This document shows positions 12,301 through 21,665 of a stretch of 64,000 bases of DNA, piece by piece. Position numbers and translations under genes: made by a program. Source of the stretch: Capitulum mitella (Eukaryota; Arthropoda; Thecostraca; Pollicipedomorpha; Pollicipedidae); assembly GCA_030062745.1 (NCBI GenBank), contig CP099847.1, forward strand, positions 1,782,304-1,846,303, read 5' to 3'. The notes under the pieces were generated by a model. That model was given only the letters and a program-made list of their open reading frames with translations. It had not been told where the DNA came from and searched no databases. Positions within the stretch are counted from its first letter, which is position 1; every line of letters begins with the position of its first letter.

Positions 12301-13937
12301 CATGACCCTAGAAACGTGCATAATGCCTTCCAGGTTTCTTTCGGCGCCGATGGTCATCGTGTGTTCCAACTATCTGATCGACAAGTGGGTGCGAGAGAAA
12401 GTGGTAAACGGCGTGGAGCACGGTATTACCTGCGCAGGTCACGTCTTTTTCCTGGTACGTCGACAGTCCGTGGTCCCATCCTCGTCAGCTGCGACGAGTG
12501 TGTCGCCATCTGTTACGTGCGTGCGAAGTTTTTACTTACCAGTAACCACGTAAGATAGGTTGGAAGACAGAGCCATTCCTCTTTGTGTAAGTACCAGCGT
12601 AAAATATTTGCAGTAAGCCCGAAACTTGTTGCGGAGGTAAAATCAGCATGTTGAACGAAATTCCTTCTCCTGAAATAATTGACTGTGACCTATGACTTTG
12701 ATTGGGTATATGTGTGTTTCTTTTAGCCCAAATCCACTATCTCAAGACGTACTCCCTTGGCCTTTTTCTGCATTTTGTTATTTTTCCGTGCTACTTTTAC
12801 AGGTTCTTACCCGGCCAACAGCAGCCAACAAGAACTTTCCATTCCATGTTCGAACGTCCCAGATCAGTATCATGGAACAAAGACCTAATGGTAAGTGTAA
12901 ATCTTGGCATCAGGGCTCAAGCAGACGACAACCAAAAAGGCGCACTGTGAGTCTCTTGAAAAGGAAACACGCGTCATTGCTGTTATTTCTTCCCAGTTTT
13001 TAGTGACATGCTTGTGTTCCACGCCTCAAGAAAACGACAGATGTAAGGTTTTTAGTTATGCGAAACGAAACGTATGTATATATATATGATTTAAGCATAA
13101 TCATGAAGAGCGAAACCAACAAATGGGCGAAATTGTTGCATGATGAATATCCGTGTAAGTAGTTGGCCTCAGGTAAGATTTTCACACAAATTTAATCAGC
13201 TTTTATGGTCAGCTTCGGGGTATTTACCGTAGAGGTGGGAATGCTGAAGAAATCAATTTGAGCAATCGCTCGGGAAGTAGGGGGAGAGGAAAGATGCTTG
13301 ATTACGAAGCGCACGAGATCAGGAAGGTGGCAAGAGTTCCAAGCAAGCCTAACGTTTTGCTTGGGAATATCTTTAATGCACTGCAACATCCAACTATTTG
13401 CTTTTGCCATACTATCCCGACCTTTTGAAAAATTCCAGGCCAGTCTCGGCAATCGCTTGAAGATATTTACATTAGGCTCGCCTCCACCCTGCAGGAATGG
13501 CAGGGAACAACAATCTGGACCACTTCGCGGCGCACCCGTACGCGCCGAGCGCCCCGTCGCTCCCCAACGGCGACCGTCACACGACGCCCACGGAGCTGTT
13601 TGTCATCAGCACGACGCTGGAGATGGTGAGAGGCGGCGGCGCCGGCCGGGCCGAGGCTGATCGCTCACGCCGGTTTTTATTGTATACGTGTTGTTGATTG
13701 TCTTCAGTAACCGTGAGTGAGCAGGGATGCGGGAGAAGGATCACGACCGCAGTTTTTCTCTCCGTGTGCGGTTCCTTTTTACATGTAATCTGTGGCACTG
13801 TGCGTGCAGATTTGCCAAAGGCCCTTTATGTTTTATTTGATATGTCTTCATTTCAGGCTGCAATGTCCAACGGGAAACCATACGTGAAACAGGACGGAAG
13901 CTTCCCTCACCAGCGGAATAATGGCATACCGGGGTAA
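304..13937 (+). CDS. TMEM145: TMEM145-like seven-transmembrane protein, 12 exons, N-terminus missing
   Basis: Joined exons: 304-378, 5544-5618, 6513-6719, 7282-7366, 7794-7865, 8274-8423, 8887-9059, 11349-11521, 12334-12454, 12803-12890, 13495-13625, 13857-13937. Every junction is GT...AG, and the intron phases (0,0,0,1,1,1,0,2,0,1,0) keep one frame for 476 residues to a TAA. Residues 1-147 form a luminal/extracellular domain with conserved cysteines (RFCFLS, SCQEK, SGCEI, YLCRG, SNCES), N-glycosylation sequons (NLS, NRT), the ERWWFIAVS motif and HFSADE. Residues 148-377 hold seven hydrophobic segments of the GpcrRhopsn4 domain, with the hallmarks LFHTTYK, FFDPGEVLYLYESPGGYGL and KWVREKVVNG. 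A cytoplasmic tail with NKNFPFHVRTSQI follows. HVRTSQI and FFDPG point to TMEM145 rather than its relative GPR180. Family members are Golgi/secretory-pathway GPCR-like (GOST) proteins, and their molecular role is poorly defined. Length is close to the vertebrate protein minus signal peptide. Identity is confident; exact exon edges are read by eye. Confidence 0.92.
1872..1906. repeat. Perfect 17-bp-arm hairpin
   Basis: AAGAATGACACCCGCGG, one central A, then its exact reverse complement. The GC-rich apex would make a stable cruciform or RNA stem. It lies inside intron 1. Confidence 0.85.
3411..4638. mobile_element. TTAA-flanked non-autonomous transposon, copy A
   Basis: Flanked by TTAA at 3411-3414 and 4635-4638. 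The inverted ends are CCTGCGCACGACCG on the left and CCTGTCCCCGACTG (reverse complement) on the right. A poly-G/poly-C subterminal block follows each end. The interior has no transposase frame but many TGACCT/AGGTCA half-sites, including TGACCTAGGTCA, and a motif TTCCGAAAAATCTGAGATAG shared with copy C. TTAA targets and short CC-starting inverted ends are typical of piggyBac-like elements. Confidence 0.7.
5544..5618 (+). CDS. TMEM145: TMEM145-like exon
   Basis: 25 codons reading KYAVQKLLLYYDTEDQWPAI then YKNGK. The acceptor is TTGCAG and the donor GTAACG. The LLLYYD...QWPAIYK pattern is a family hallmark. It has the same length (75 bp) and phase (0/0) as the preceding exon, but the sequence is different. 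Confidence 0.9.
6513..6719 (+). CDS. TMEM145: TMEM145-like exon
   Basis: 69 codons, phase 0/0, from SCQEKLAVLDEP to SNCESEK. It carries VNLSTQF (N-glycosylation sequon), SGCEIRRH, YLCRGNRTFF (second sequon) and ERWWFIAVSNC. The acceptor is CGGCAG at 6507-6512 and the donor GTGACA. It encodes the cysteine-rich centre of the luminal domain. Confidence 0.92.
7282..7366 (+). CDS. TMEM145: TMEM145-like exon
   Basis: Reads GLSLKYSFLMTNGPPDNVW then TYHFSADEM, ending in phase 1 before the donor GTGAGT at 7367. The acceptor is CCGCAG. FLMTNG and HFSADE are the conserved end of the luminal domain, immediately before the first membrane helix. Confidence 0.92.
7794..7865 (+). CDS. TMEM145: TMEM145-like exon (TM1)
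   Basis: A 72-nt exon in phase 1/1 encoding YILRTNICMLCAQMAILFIS then IILA. The acceptor is TGTTTCAG and the donor GTACTC. It supplies the first hydrophobic helix exactly where the family needs it and is the only reading that joins exons 4 and 6 in frame. Sequence similarity to relatives is weaker than in the neighbouring exons. Confidence 0.75.
8274..8423 (+). CDS. TMEM145: TMEM145-like exon (TM2)
   Basis: Phase 1/1. The split codon gives V, then ELRTRGLFHTTYKVFMVAV, a second hydrophobic helix, and YGRYAHDGVGLPKTKLA. The acceptor is TCCCCAG and the donor GTACGG at 8424. The FHTTYK motif is highly conserved in TMEM145. Confidence 0.92.
8887..9059 (+). CDS. TMEM145: TMEM145-like exon (TM3-TM4)
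   Basis: Phase 1/0. Reads GRILEAGSDFTFLLLLLLCA, then KGYTITRGRLRQ and IKLTIFLSLYVVSWGVLFVY ending EQL. The acceptor is TTGGCAG and the donor GTGAGC. KGYTITRGR is a family hallmark between helices 3 and 4. Confidence 0.93.
9060..11348 (+). other. TMEM145-like intron 7 (2.3 kb)
   Basis: Begins GTGAGC and ends GCGGCAG. It includes a GC-rich stretch at about 9600-9850 and a TGACGTCA octamer near 9293. No exon-like reading frame matching the family was found here, and none is needed to keep the frame. Confidence 0.65.
11349..11521 (+). CDS. TMEM145: TMEM145-like exon (TM5, start of TM6)
   Basis: Phase 0/2. Reads FFDPGEVLYLYESPGGYGL, the helix VVLKLLGWAMFVYSTSF, then HYPEKWSFYLPFSMFYTV and the first two bases of W. 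The acceptor is GCGGCAG and the donor GTAAGC. This is the best-conserved exon of the gene. Confidence 0.95.
11881..12046. mobile_element. hAT-like MITE in intron 8
   Basis: Flanked by an identical 10-bp direct repeat TTGGCGTCAT at 11871-11880 and 12047-12056. The ends are GGCGCAGCC and, in reverse complement, GGCGCAGTC. Long G and C runs lie just inside both ends. It is too short to code for anything. An 8-10-bp target duplication fits a hAT-type element. Confidence 0.7.
12107..12178. repeat. Short tandem of ACGTCA-containing units
   Basis: Three imperfect 20-26-bp units with the pattern acgtcaacaaatgcgtcac, including the palindrome TGACGTAACGTCA, just upstream of the exon at 12334. Confidence 0.6.
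12334..12454 (+). CDS. TMEM145: TMEM145-like exon (TM6-TM7)
   Basis: Phase 2/0. One base completes W, then FLSAPMVIVCSNYLIDKWVR and EKVVNGVEHGITCAGHVFFL. The acceptor is CTTCCAG and the donor GTACGT. It completes helix 6 and encodes helix 7; KWVREKVVNG is the conserved loop between them. Confidence 0.92.
12803..12890 (+). CDS. TMEM145: TMEM145-like exon (juxtamembrane tail)
   Basis: Phase 0/1. Reads VLTRPTAANKNFPFHVRTSQ then ISIMEQRPN. The acceptor is TTTTACAG and the donor GTAAGT. TRPxAANKNFPxHVRTSQI is almost invariant across TMEM145 proteins and marks the start of the cytoplasmic tail. Confidence 0.94.
13495..13625 (+). CDS. TMEM145: TMEM145-like exon (cytoplasmic tail)
   Basis: Phase 1/0. 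Reads GMAGNNNLDHFAAHPYAPSA, then a Pro/Ser/Thr-rich stretch and PTELFVISTTLEM. The acceptor is CCTGCAG and the donor GTGAGA. FTELF-like motifs occur at this place in TMEM145 tails. The stretch before it is less conserved. Confidence 0.8.
13857..13937 (+). CDS. TMEM145: TMEM145-like terminal exon
   Basis: Phase 0, reads AAMSNGKPYVKQDGSFPHQR then NNGIPG and TAA. The acceptor is TCATTTCAG. It is placed by the splice site, the frame match and the short hydrophilic tail, not by a recognised motif. I saw no AATAAA poly(A) signal in the next 250 bases. Confidence 0.68.
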   Translation, partial: AAMSNGKPYVKQDGSFPHQRNNGIPG

Positions 13938-14310
13938 CGGCGGTCGTCAAAAGTGGCCTTACAAACAATTCAAGGGTTAAAGTGGTCCTCAGCGTTTCCG
14001 TCCACGTAGCACTCCAGACGAAACGTCGGAGACGGATGGAACATTTATACATAGGTATGGTCTGACATCTCGTAGCGACAAACGCTTAGGAGGAAAGTGT
14101 CGTTTGAACACATTGATGATGGAACTCTGTAGGGATTTTAGAGTGATTTAAGCGGTCGAATTAAGAGGGTCGATACAGCACAACGGGACAGTATTTTTTG
14201 TCGTCTAGTTACTTACATATTATTGCTAATTACATTAGTGATCGCTATGCTGGTTGTGTCGTATTGATTTATGCTGTGTTGGTTTTATCTTTTGGTTGCT
14301 ATTGGCTGAT
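13938..14310. other. Sequence 3' of TMEM145-like gene
   Basis: Presumed 3' untranslated and downstream DNA. No poly(A) signal of the AATAAA type and no other feature seen. Confidence 0.5.
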
Positions 14311-14364
14311 CTGTCTATCTGTCTACCTGTCTATCTGTCTATCTATTTATCTATCTATCTATCC

Positions 14365-14422
<58 letters not shown>

Positions 14423-14449
14423 ATGTATATATACCTATCTACCTATCTT

Positions 14450-14496
<47 letters not shown>

Positions 14497-14545
14497 GTTT
14501 ATCTATCTATTTATCTATTTGCCTTTCTATCTATCTATCTGTCTA
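14311..14545. repeat. (TATC)n microsatellite
   Basis: About 230 bp of TATC/CTGT/TTTA variants with a long pure central run. It creates spurious Tyr/Leu/Ser/Ile-rich reading frames on both sides. Confidence 0.95.
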
Positions 14546-17159
14546 GTATCCACTGGTTGTTATATGCTATAGATTTACGCTGTACTGGTTCCGTCTTATC
14601 GTTTTGTTTGGACAACAACAGGAATGCTGTCAAAGTTGTTTGACTGTTGCACAATATTCTTGTAAGGGCGATGCAGACTAACGGAAGTGATGGCAAACAT
14701 GAACCTACGGGACCGTTATGATGAAAAATGTCTTTCCTAGAATCTTGACACTTCATCGTGAGAAACGCATGCCCTCTTGGAATCGTAGCATACCCTCTTG
14801 GAATCGTAAAACAACCGCATCTCTGCCATGATTTCGCTAACTCACATCGTCTCACCGCGTGTGTTCATCGGCATAAGTAGCGTGGCAGACCCAGCATGGA
14901 AATCTGTGCCAATCTGCATTAGTTTTACGCACACGGACACATGTGCGCAATCACTCACGTTGCACTGCGCACGGAGGTGTTTATATCCGGCTCGGTGAAG
15001 TTAAAAAGTTGTCTGTTGCTGTGGTAGGCTGCTACTGGAGAGCGTTGTCATTTTCACGCATGCGTATGAACATGGACAAAGAAGGGTATAGATTTTCACA
15101 GTACCACAAGGAAGACGTCGGATTTCACAACGCACATTTCTAAAGTTTAAATGAGTGTCACCGTGAAGTAGTTTCAAACCATCTTTCTTGTCATGTCAGT
15201 TAAATCAGAACTAAACATCGCGCAATCTGATGTCCTGTATAATACAAGGTTGAAGTGGAGAGTCTCGTTTGACGTAGAATGGGGACTACTATGTGTACAT
15301 AAGCCGAAATTTCGAGTATCCGCGCATCATGCAACAGTGCACTGACGGGTACAAACAATACCACTACATTTGCGACAATGCATGTTTCCGAGTATTCATC
15401 ATATTGATACAGATGTCCATATATTTCACGTAACACAGGGTCGCGGATGCTTCTCATTCTGCCGAGGCGTGCATCGTTCGTCCCACGATTCTTTGCTATT
15501 ACCTTTGTGGGCACCGCTCTAGTTTGCTACTAGTGCCAGCTAACGAACAATCGGAGGGGGATAGGTGGCAGCACTTGCACCATGAGAGCTAGGAGGCACT
15601 CAGCCTAAACACCGACTGCTGTGGCTGGCGCCGAGCGTTGTGTCCTGTTCTTTACCGCAGCGCCGTGCTCCGCAGTCAGCTACAGCCGCCCCTTTGAGCG
15701 TCAGGGACTCGCAGTTGCTCACCAAGGGCTGTCGCGCCCAATGTTTATCACAAGCTGCTCGTGGGGTCTCAGAGTAACTGGAGACGCATCGTCACGATGT
15801 TCGCGAACCTTCTTCGCCTGCATGTCATGTAAGTCTGTCCCGGGCGTATGGTGAGTGGACATCCGCTCTGAAAGCGCAGCGCTCGACGATCCAGTGCAGA
15901 TAAGTCAGTCATAGCTACATTGTTCAAGACCTTTGTCGGACCTCGCAAACATGTGGTTTGTTAGTCCCGTACTGAATGTTTCTTTAAAACGAGACAGCCC
16001 ATGACATGAAGAGATCCTAGAATCGCGCCACAACGAGTGCTGTTGGAATATGTTACAGTTGAACAAACTTCTCTACTCAGAGAAAAAAAATAGATAATCA
16101 TGAGGTCGTTTCCATAAGCCCCCAGAAAAGAATGTGCTCACGCTTCAAAGTTCACTTACTGGATAGCAGTGAAATATCGTTGCATGAACAGTGGACACCT
16201 AGTCGCACTGGCGTCGTCTGTTCATATTCTGTTTTATAGTCATCTAAATGCAGGTTCGAAGATGGTCGTAGACAGGTCTTACAGATGCTGTACCTCGTGT
16301 GCTCTAGATTTGTTTCAAAAACCTGGAGGCAGATTTTTCAGGTCATTTTTATTTGGGATATTCCTAATCACGAAATGAAAACAAGCAACATAAGAGTCAA
16401 GAAAATACTTCAAATTAAACAGTACCTTGCTATCAAAGATGGACATCACAAAGGTGTTTTAACTATCTGGTAAGTTTCTTATTAGTAAAATCACTCATTT
16501 AAATCAAAATTTCATAATGTTTAACCTCTTTTCATCCCAAGGTATCAAACGACAAGTTCCTTTCCAAATACTGGACGAATCAACATCATCAGTTTCCTTC
16601 CAATTTTAACGATGACTAATTACAATTCCCCTCCACAGTTCATTTCGTGTTTTTGGTGGCGCTTTTGAGAAGGATCGAAGAGGTGGATTGCTTGTGAAAC
16701 GTCGCCAGTAACATACGTCTGTTTAACTCGCAGTCGGAGTGTTTGCTACAGATGAACTGCATCCAACTTCGGTACAGTGATGTGAGGCAGCAATACAACT
16801 TCAAAACGATCTGATTGTGCTCTTGTGAAGGACGTTCATAAGCTGATGCAGTCATTAACATACAATAAGCGTTCATTTATATGGAGCATGGCTCATTCCT
16901 GGATCGTATGTATAAAGTAAGACACTCACTTGTACTGAGTTCAAGTATGATTTGAAGCGCAAATGAAAGCATGAAGAGCAACAGATAGGAGTCAACACAC
17001 AGGTCATTCTTACCAAATCGCACCCAGGGAAGGGCATGGGCAAGAAAGGAGGACGAGAGGAGGAGGAGGAGGGAAGAAGAGAACTAGGGGTAGGGGAAGA
17101 AAGAAGTGAGAGAATGAGAGAGTGGAGAGAAACCCGTTTGTAAGTACATGTATATTACA
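14546..17159. other. Non-coding stretch without recognised gene
   Basis: Mixed-composition DNA with only short unconserved reading frames. A purine-rich stretch (GAGGAGG, GAAG) lies at about 17045-17130. I recognise nothing else here. Confidence 0.5.
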
Positions 17160-17167
17160 TGCAAGCC

Positions 17168-17439
17168 AGGCACCTGACCAGGATTTTCCTCGGGGGGGGG
17201 GGGCAAATGTCAAATTTTGTCACATGCCATTTGCATATGGCGAACTTTAAAGAACAAAGGGAGCAATTTTGTGTGAATGATCTCATATTCAACCCACAGG
17301 AATACATATAATGTTTGTTTTTGCAACATATATGTGGTCACTTTTCCGTATTCGTGCGAAATCGCTATACATGTAGTGTAGACCGCTTGGCTCGGGGGGG
17401 AGGGCATGGTCCGGTGGACCCCCTTGGCTACGTATCTGC
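17168..17439. mobile_element. hAT-like MITE with 8-bp target duplication
   Basis: Flanked by TGCAAGCC at 17160-17167 and 17440-17447. The left end is AGGCACCTGACCAGG with poly-G inside. The right end in reverse complement is GCAGATACGTAGCCAAGG. The ends are related but imperfect. No coding capacity. Confidence 0.65.
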
Positions 17440-17447
17440 TGCAAGCC

Positions 17448-18231
17448 CTTCTTGACGCCTTTTTGTCCAAGAAAATGCTCGAAAAGCAATCAAAAGATGA
17501 AGCAGTACCTCGGTGTAAATAATCCGCGAAAATATTATGCTAGATTTCCTCGGCTACGGTAGCTCCTCGAATCGACAAAATGAACACAAAGTTGAATCAA
17601 ACTCAGTTCACGCCAGGTCATATGCAAGCGCGGAAAATAAAACAGTATTATGGTAAGACTAAGCGTGATTTAATTGATGCATACGACGGAGCACAAAGTC
17701 CGTGCAAAAGTTCCCATTGCTCCATAAAGTCAACTCAAGGGAATAGTGGAAATTACTTAGTACACACACGAAAAGACAAAAAAAAACGTAAAAGGCAGCA
17801 AAAAGAGCAAGCCGACGGGTAACCAAAACTGCCCAATTCATTACATTTATTTCCTTGTGACGTGAAGTGGGTTAGGCGCGCTTTGCATCTCTCCCGACAA
17901 TCGAGGGCAATCAAAAATGCTCGCAAGATCTTCTGATGTAGTTGGACTGCAAAATATTGCCTTTTTGAGGCGTAGATCTTTTTGTCTCTTCAGCCTGTTT
18001 ACTTCTTTAATGTTATCACAGTTAAACTAGTTTGCCGCACTTTCCAATCCTTTTAGAAACTTGGAGAGATGTCGCCATCAGCCGAACGTTTTCAGTTTGC
18101 CAAAAACTGTCAATCCTGAGTTTTTTTGATGTGTAAGTTAATGTGAGGGGGATGCTCCGTACCAATTAAAAACGTTGAAGGTGAAAGAAGAAAAGAAAAT
18201 ATGGTTAATACGGCCATGCTGCAAAATATTG
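17448..18231. other. Non-coding stretch left of the duplicated block
   Basis: AT-rich DNA with no recognised gene. Its counterpart beside copy 2 would fall in the N gap, so whether it is also duplicated cannot be seen. Confidence 0.5.
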
Positions 18232-20570
18232 CTTGGTTATTTGGGACTGATAGCTTTTGAAAGTGTTCGAGGTTTACAGCGTGTAAAATGTTTAGCCATA
18301 CATAGCAAACCCATTAGCAACTTGGAAATATGTTGCCATCACCTTCTCAAAAGTTAGCAATAACGGATGGCAAGCAACGGCCTACGGCATCTAAAAACGA
18401 TGGACAATGTTTACCAAATCAACTTCTTGCCACATGCGTTCAACTCTGAAAACAACATTGCCTCTCACTTCGGGTAAGGCACTTGTTTTGAAGCGGCTCG
18501 GCCGCGCGCCGCTCACGTGCCGGAGTTTGCCTCCTTCGATCGAGTCGTCTTCACACTGGGTCCCAAGTGAAACAGCTGGTACCGCGGACTGCCGAAATGG
18601 AGCAGGGACTGCGGCCACGCGAGATTTGGGCTGAACTCCCCGAGCGGCGAAAATTGGCCGAGGCCGAGTTGTTTACAAGAGCGATGCTCCTAAATCTTTC
18701 AAACACAAGGCGCCCTCGGCCGTCCCGCGATTCAGAGTCTGTCCCAGAAAGAAAAGCGCTGCCGGCCCAATGAAAGATTAATTGAGCCTAAGAAACGATT
18801 ACTCCGAAAAACGGAAATGTTTTTCTACGCCCAGTCGCGTGAACCGCGAGGCCAAGCAAACGTCTGAAAAGTGAGAAGAAGTTGAATACGTGAACTGGAA
18901 CTCGCTCAGCACTCGTCACGAGGTACCTCCGAGAGGGGTATCGGCTGCGGCAGACGCCGGCCGAGCCCAGGTCTGGCGCGGAGTTGGGGCGGCAGCCAGC
19001 CGGCCCGGAACACCGGCCGGCTGCCGTCCCGGCCCGGTGCCATCAGAGGGATCAGCCCGGACGGCCTCCGGCAGACGGCGCTGACGAGTCTCGGAGCCGG
19101 CCGCCGCCGTCCCGAGGCCGTGGATCAGGCCGACGAGGTCGGATCGTCGTCGGCGCTCCGGCGGGCGCCCGTCGTCGGCGCGACTCCCGGCCGGGGTCCG
19201 GACCGTCGGACGAGGGGCGCGGAGAATGGGACGCAGCCGGCTCCGGAGCGGCGGCCGACGGGAACCGTGCGGCTGGCGCGGCGCGGCCTCCACCGCAGCC
19301 GGCGTCATGGCGTGGGTGATGACGCGGTCTTCTACAAAAACCTCAGACGCCAGCAGCAATTTACCGCGCTTAAGTGATCTTCAGTTCCCTTCTCTGGTTG
19401 ATTAGCGTTTGGGTCCAACCACAAACAGCCAAGATGAGGTATCAAAAAATGCTCACAAATACCGTTGGCAGTGTTTTCCTTGGCACACCTCAGACCACAG
19501 TGGGGTGATTGCCGTCACTGCAAACATCTTGAAAGCGATCAAATGTTTGCGCGCAAACGTCCGAAGCGTGAGCACCATGAGGCCACACTGGATGGCTGAC
19601 GTTGCTCCTTCCGCATATCGGCATTGCCCGTAATGACTGCTAGTCAGTATAGGCGATCGTCATTAGTGGTCAGTTCTTTGGACACTGTCGGGCGTTTCAT
19701 GTCAAATTATCTGAAACGTTCAATAGCTTCTAAGATACTTAACGGGTGATAAAGAAGATTTCTACCAAGGATGTCTGCAAATGCATTCGTTCTTCCTTCT
19801 GAGCTGAAACAGTCCGAACCACAACAATTCAAGGGGCGTCTTTGCGCTTGGCATGCAATGGACATCACACACGTCACATCATCACATGCCAAAAGATATG
19901 CCGGGGTGATCCTCAGCAGGCAGAGGAACATCCGCAACATTCGTCCGTGATTCTGGCTGTGATCAACACGAAGTTCACTTGAGAGCGACATTGTTTTCTC
20001 GGTCACTTGCGTCCAAAACGGTTTTTGGTAAAGCTGGCAAACCCACCAAATTTAAACCGATGATGGATTTGAGAAACATACGGACTTCATTCGGCCACTG
20101 CCAGCATGACCAACGTGACACGGCAAAGCCTTCCAACGACCCTAATCTTCTGCTCGAGGTCATTCCCACTTTTTAATCCGGACTGTACAGAGGCACCTTG
20201 ATGACGCCAACACTTTTTCCATTCCCCAGCGTCACTCAAAACGAACTGTGAGCCGTACCCGTCACCAATCCAAAACAAAACAGAAACACCAGCATCTGAG
20301 TGACCCAGATAGACTTCACACAGACTATATGAGCCCCCAAAAAACAGTCAGAAGCATGACCTTTTAAATTCAAGCTATATCCTGATTCCGTAGGTCTATC
20401 CCCAACACAAACACACCCATGAGGACCATGTCATCAGAGGAGATTCGCCGCTCGCCTCGGCTGTTCCGGGTCGGAACGAGGCCAGCGCCATGGATCCGGG
20501 GCGAGCCGCCGGTCGAGGACAATCAGCTGCCGGTGGACGCCTCCGCGCTGTGGCACTGGGCCGAGGACGG

Positions 20571-21665
20571 TCATCTGGCGGTGGACGCCGCCGCGCTGTG
20601 GGACCGGTGGCTGGCGAGGATAGTCATCTGGCGGTGGACGCCGCCGCGCTGTGGGACCGGTGGCTGGCGAGGACGGTCATCTGGCGGTGGGCGTCGCCGC
20701 GCTGTGGGACCGGTGGCTGCCGAGGACGGTCATCTGGCGGTGGACGCCGCCGCGCTGTGGGACCGGTGGCTGGCGAGGATAGTCATCTGGCGGTGGACGC
20801 CGCCGCGCTGTGGGACCGGTGGCTGGCGAGGACGGTCATCTGGCGGTGGGCGCCGCCGCGCTGTGGGACCGGTGGCTGCCGAGGATAGTCATCTGGCGGT
20901 GGGCGCCGCCGCGCTGTGGGACCGGTGGCTGGCGAGGACGGTCATCTGGCGGTGGGCGCCGCCGCGCTGTAGGACCGGTGGCTGCCGAGGATAGTCATCT
21001 GGCGGTGGACGCCGCCGCGCTGTGGGACCGGTGGCTGGCGAGGATAGTCATCTGGCGGTGGGCGCCGCCGCGCTGTGGGACCGGTGGCTGGCGAGGATAG
21101 TCATCTGGCGGTGGGCGCCGCCGCGCTGTGGGACCGGTGGCTGCCGAGGACGGTCATCTGGCGGTGGACGCCGCCGCGCTGTGGGACCGGTGGCTGGCGA
21201 GGATAGTCATCTGGCGGTGGACGCCGCCGCGCTGTAGGACCGGTGGCTGGCGAGGACGGTCATCTGGCGGTGGACGCCGCCGCGCTGTAGGACCGGTGGC
21301 TGCCGAGGATAGTCATCTGGCGGTGGACGCCGCCGCGCTGTGGGACCGGTGGCTGGCGAGGACGGTCATCTGGCGGTGGACGCCGCCGCGCTGTAGGACC
21401 GGTGGCTGGCGAGGACGGTCATCTGGCGGTGGACGCCGCCGCGCTGTAGGACCGGTGGCTGCCGAGGACGGTCATCTGGCGGTGGACGCCGCCGCGCTGT
21501 GGGACCGGTGGCTGGCGAGGATAGTCATCTGGCGGTGGACGCCGCCGCGCTGTAGGACCGGTGGCTGGCGAGGACGGTCATCTGGCGGTGGACGCCGCCG
21601 CGCTGTAGGACCGGTGGCTGCCGAGGACGGTCATCTGGCGGTGGGCGCCGCCGCGCTGTGGGACT
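20571..21665. repeat. 53-bp VNTR, copy 1 (21 units)
   Basis: Twenty-one units of 53 bp, each starting TCATCTGGCGGTGG, with a degenerate unit just before. Units vary at a few fixed places: GGACG/GGGCG, TGTGGG/TGTAGG, GGCGAGG/GCCGAGG and GACGG/GATAG. Because 53 is not a multiple of 3, the reading frame rotates through all three frames every three units. This produces long but meaningless open frames. Confidence 0.97.

Noticed and set aside
14198-14643. Tyr/Leu/Ser/Ile-rich frames of 124-129 codons
   Set aside because: Simple translation of the TATC microsatellite.
15621-15854. Exon-like stretch ending ATG-TAAGT with a basic/hydrophobic peptide
   Set aside because: No recognisable domain, no consistent partner exon, and the three frames give different equally weak peptides.
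20571-21665. Possible CRISPR-like array
   Set aside because: The units are contiguous with no variable spacers, and the host is an animal; it is a minisatellite.
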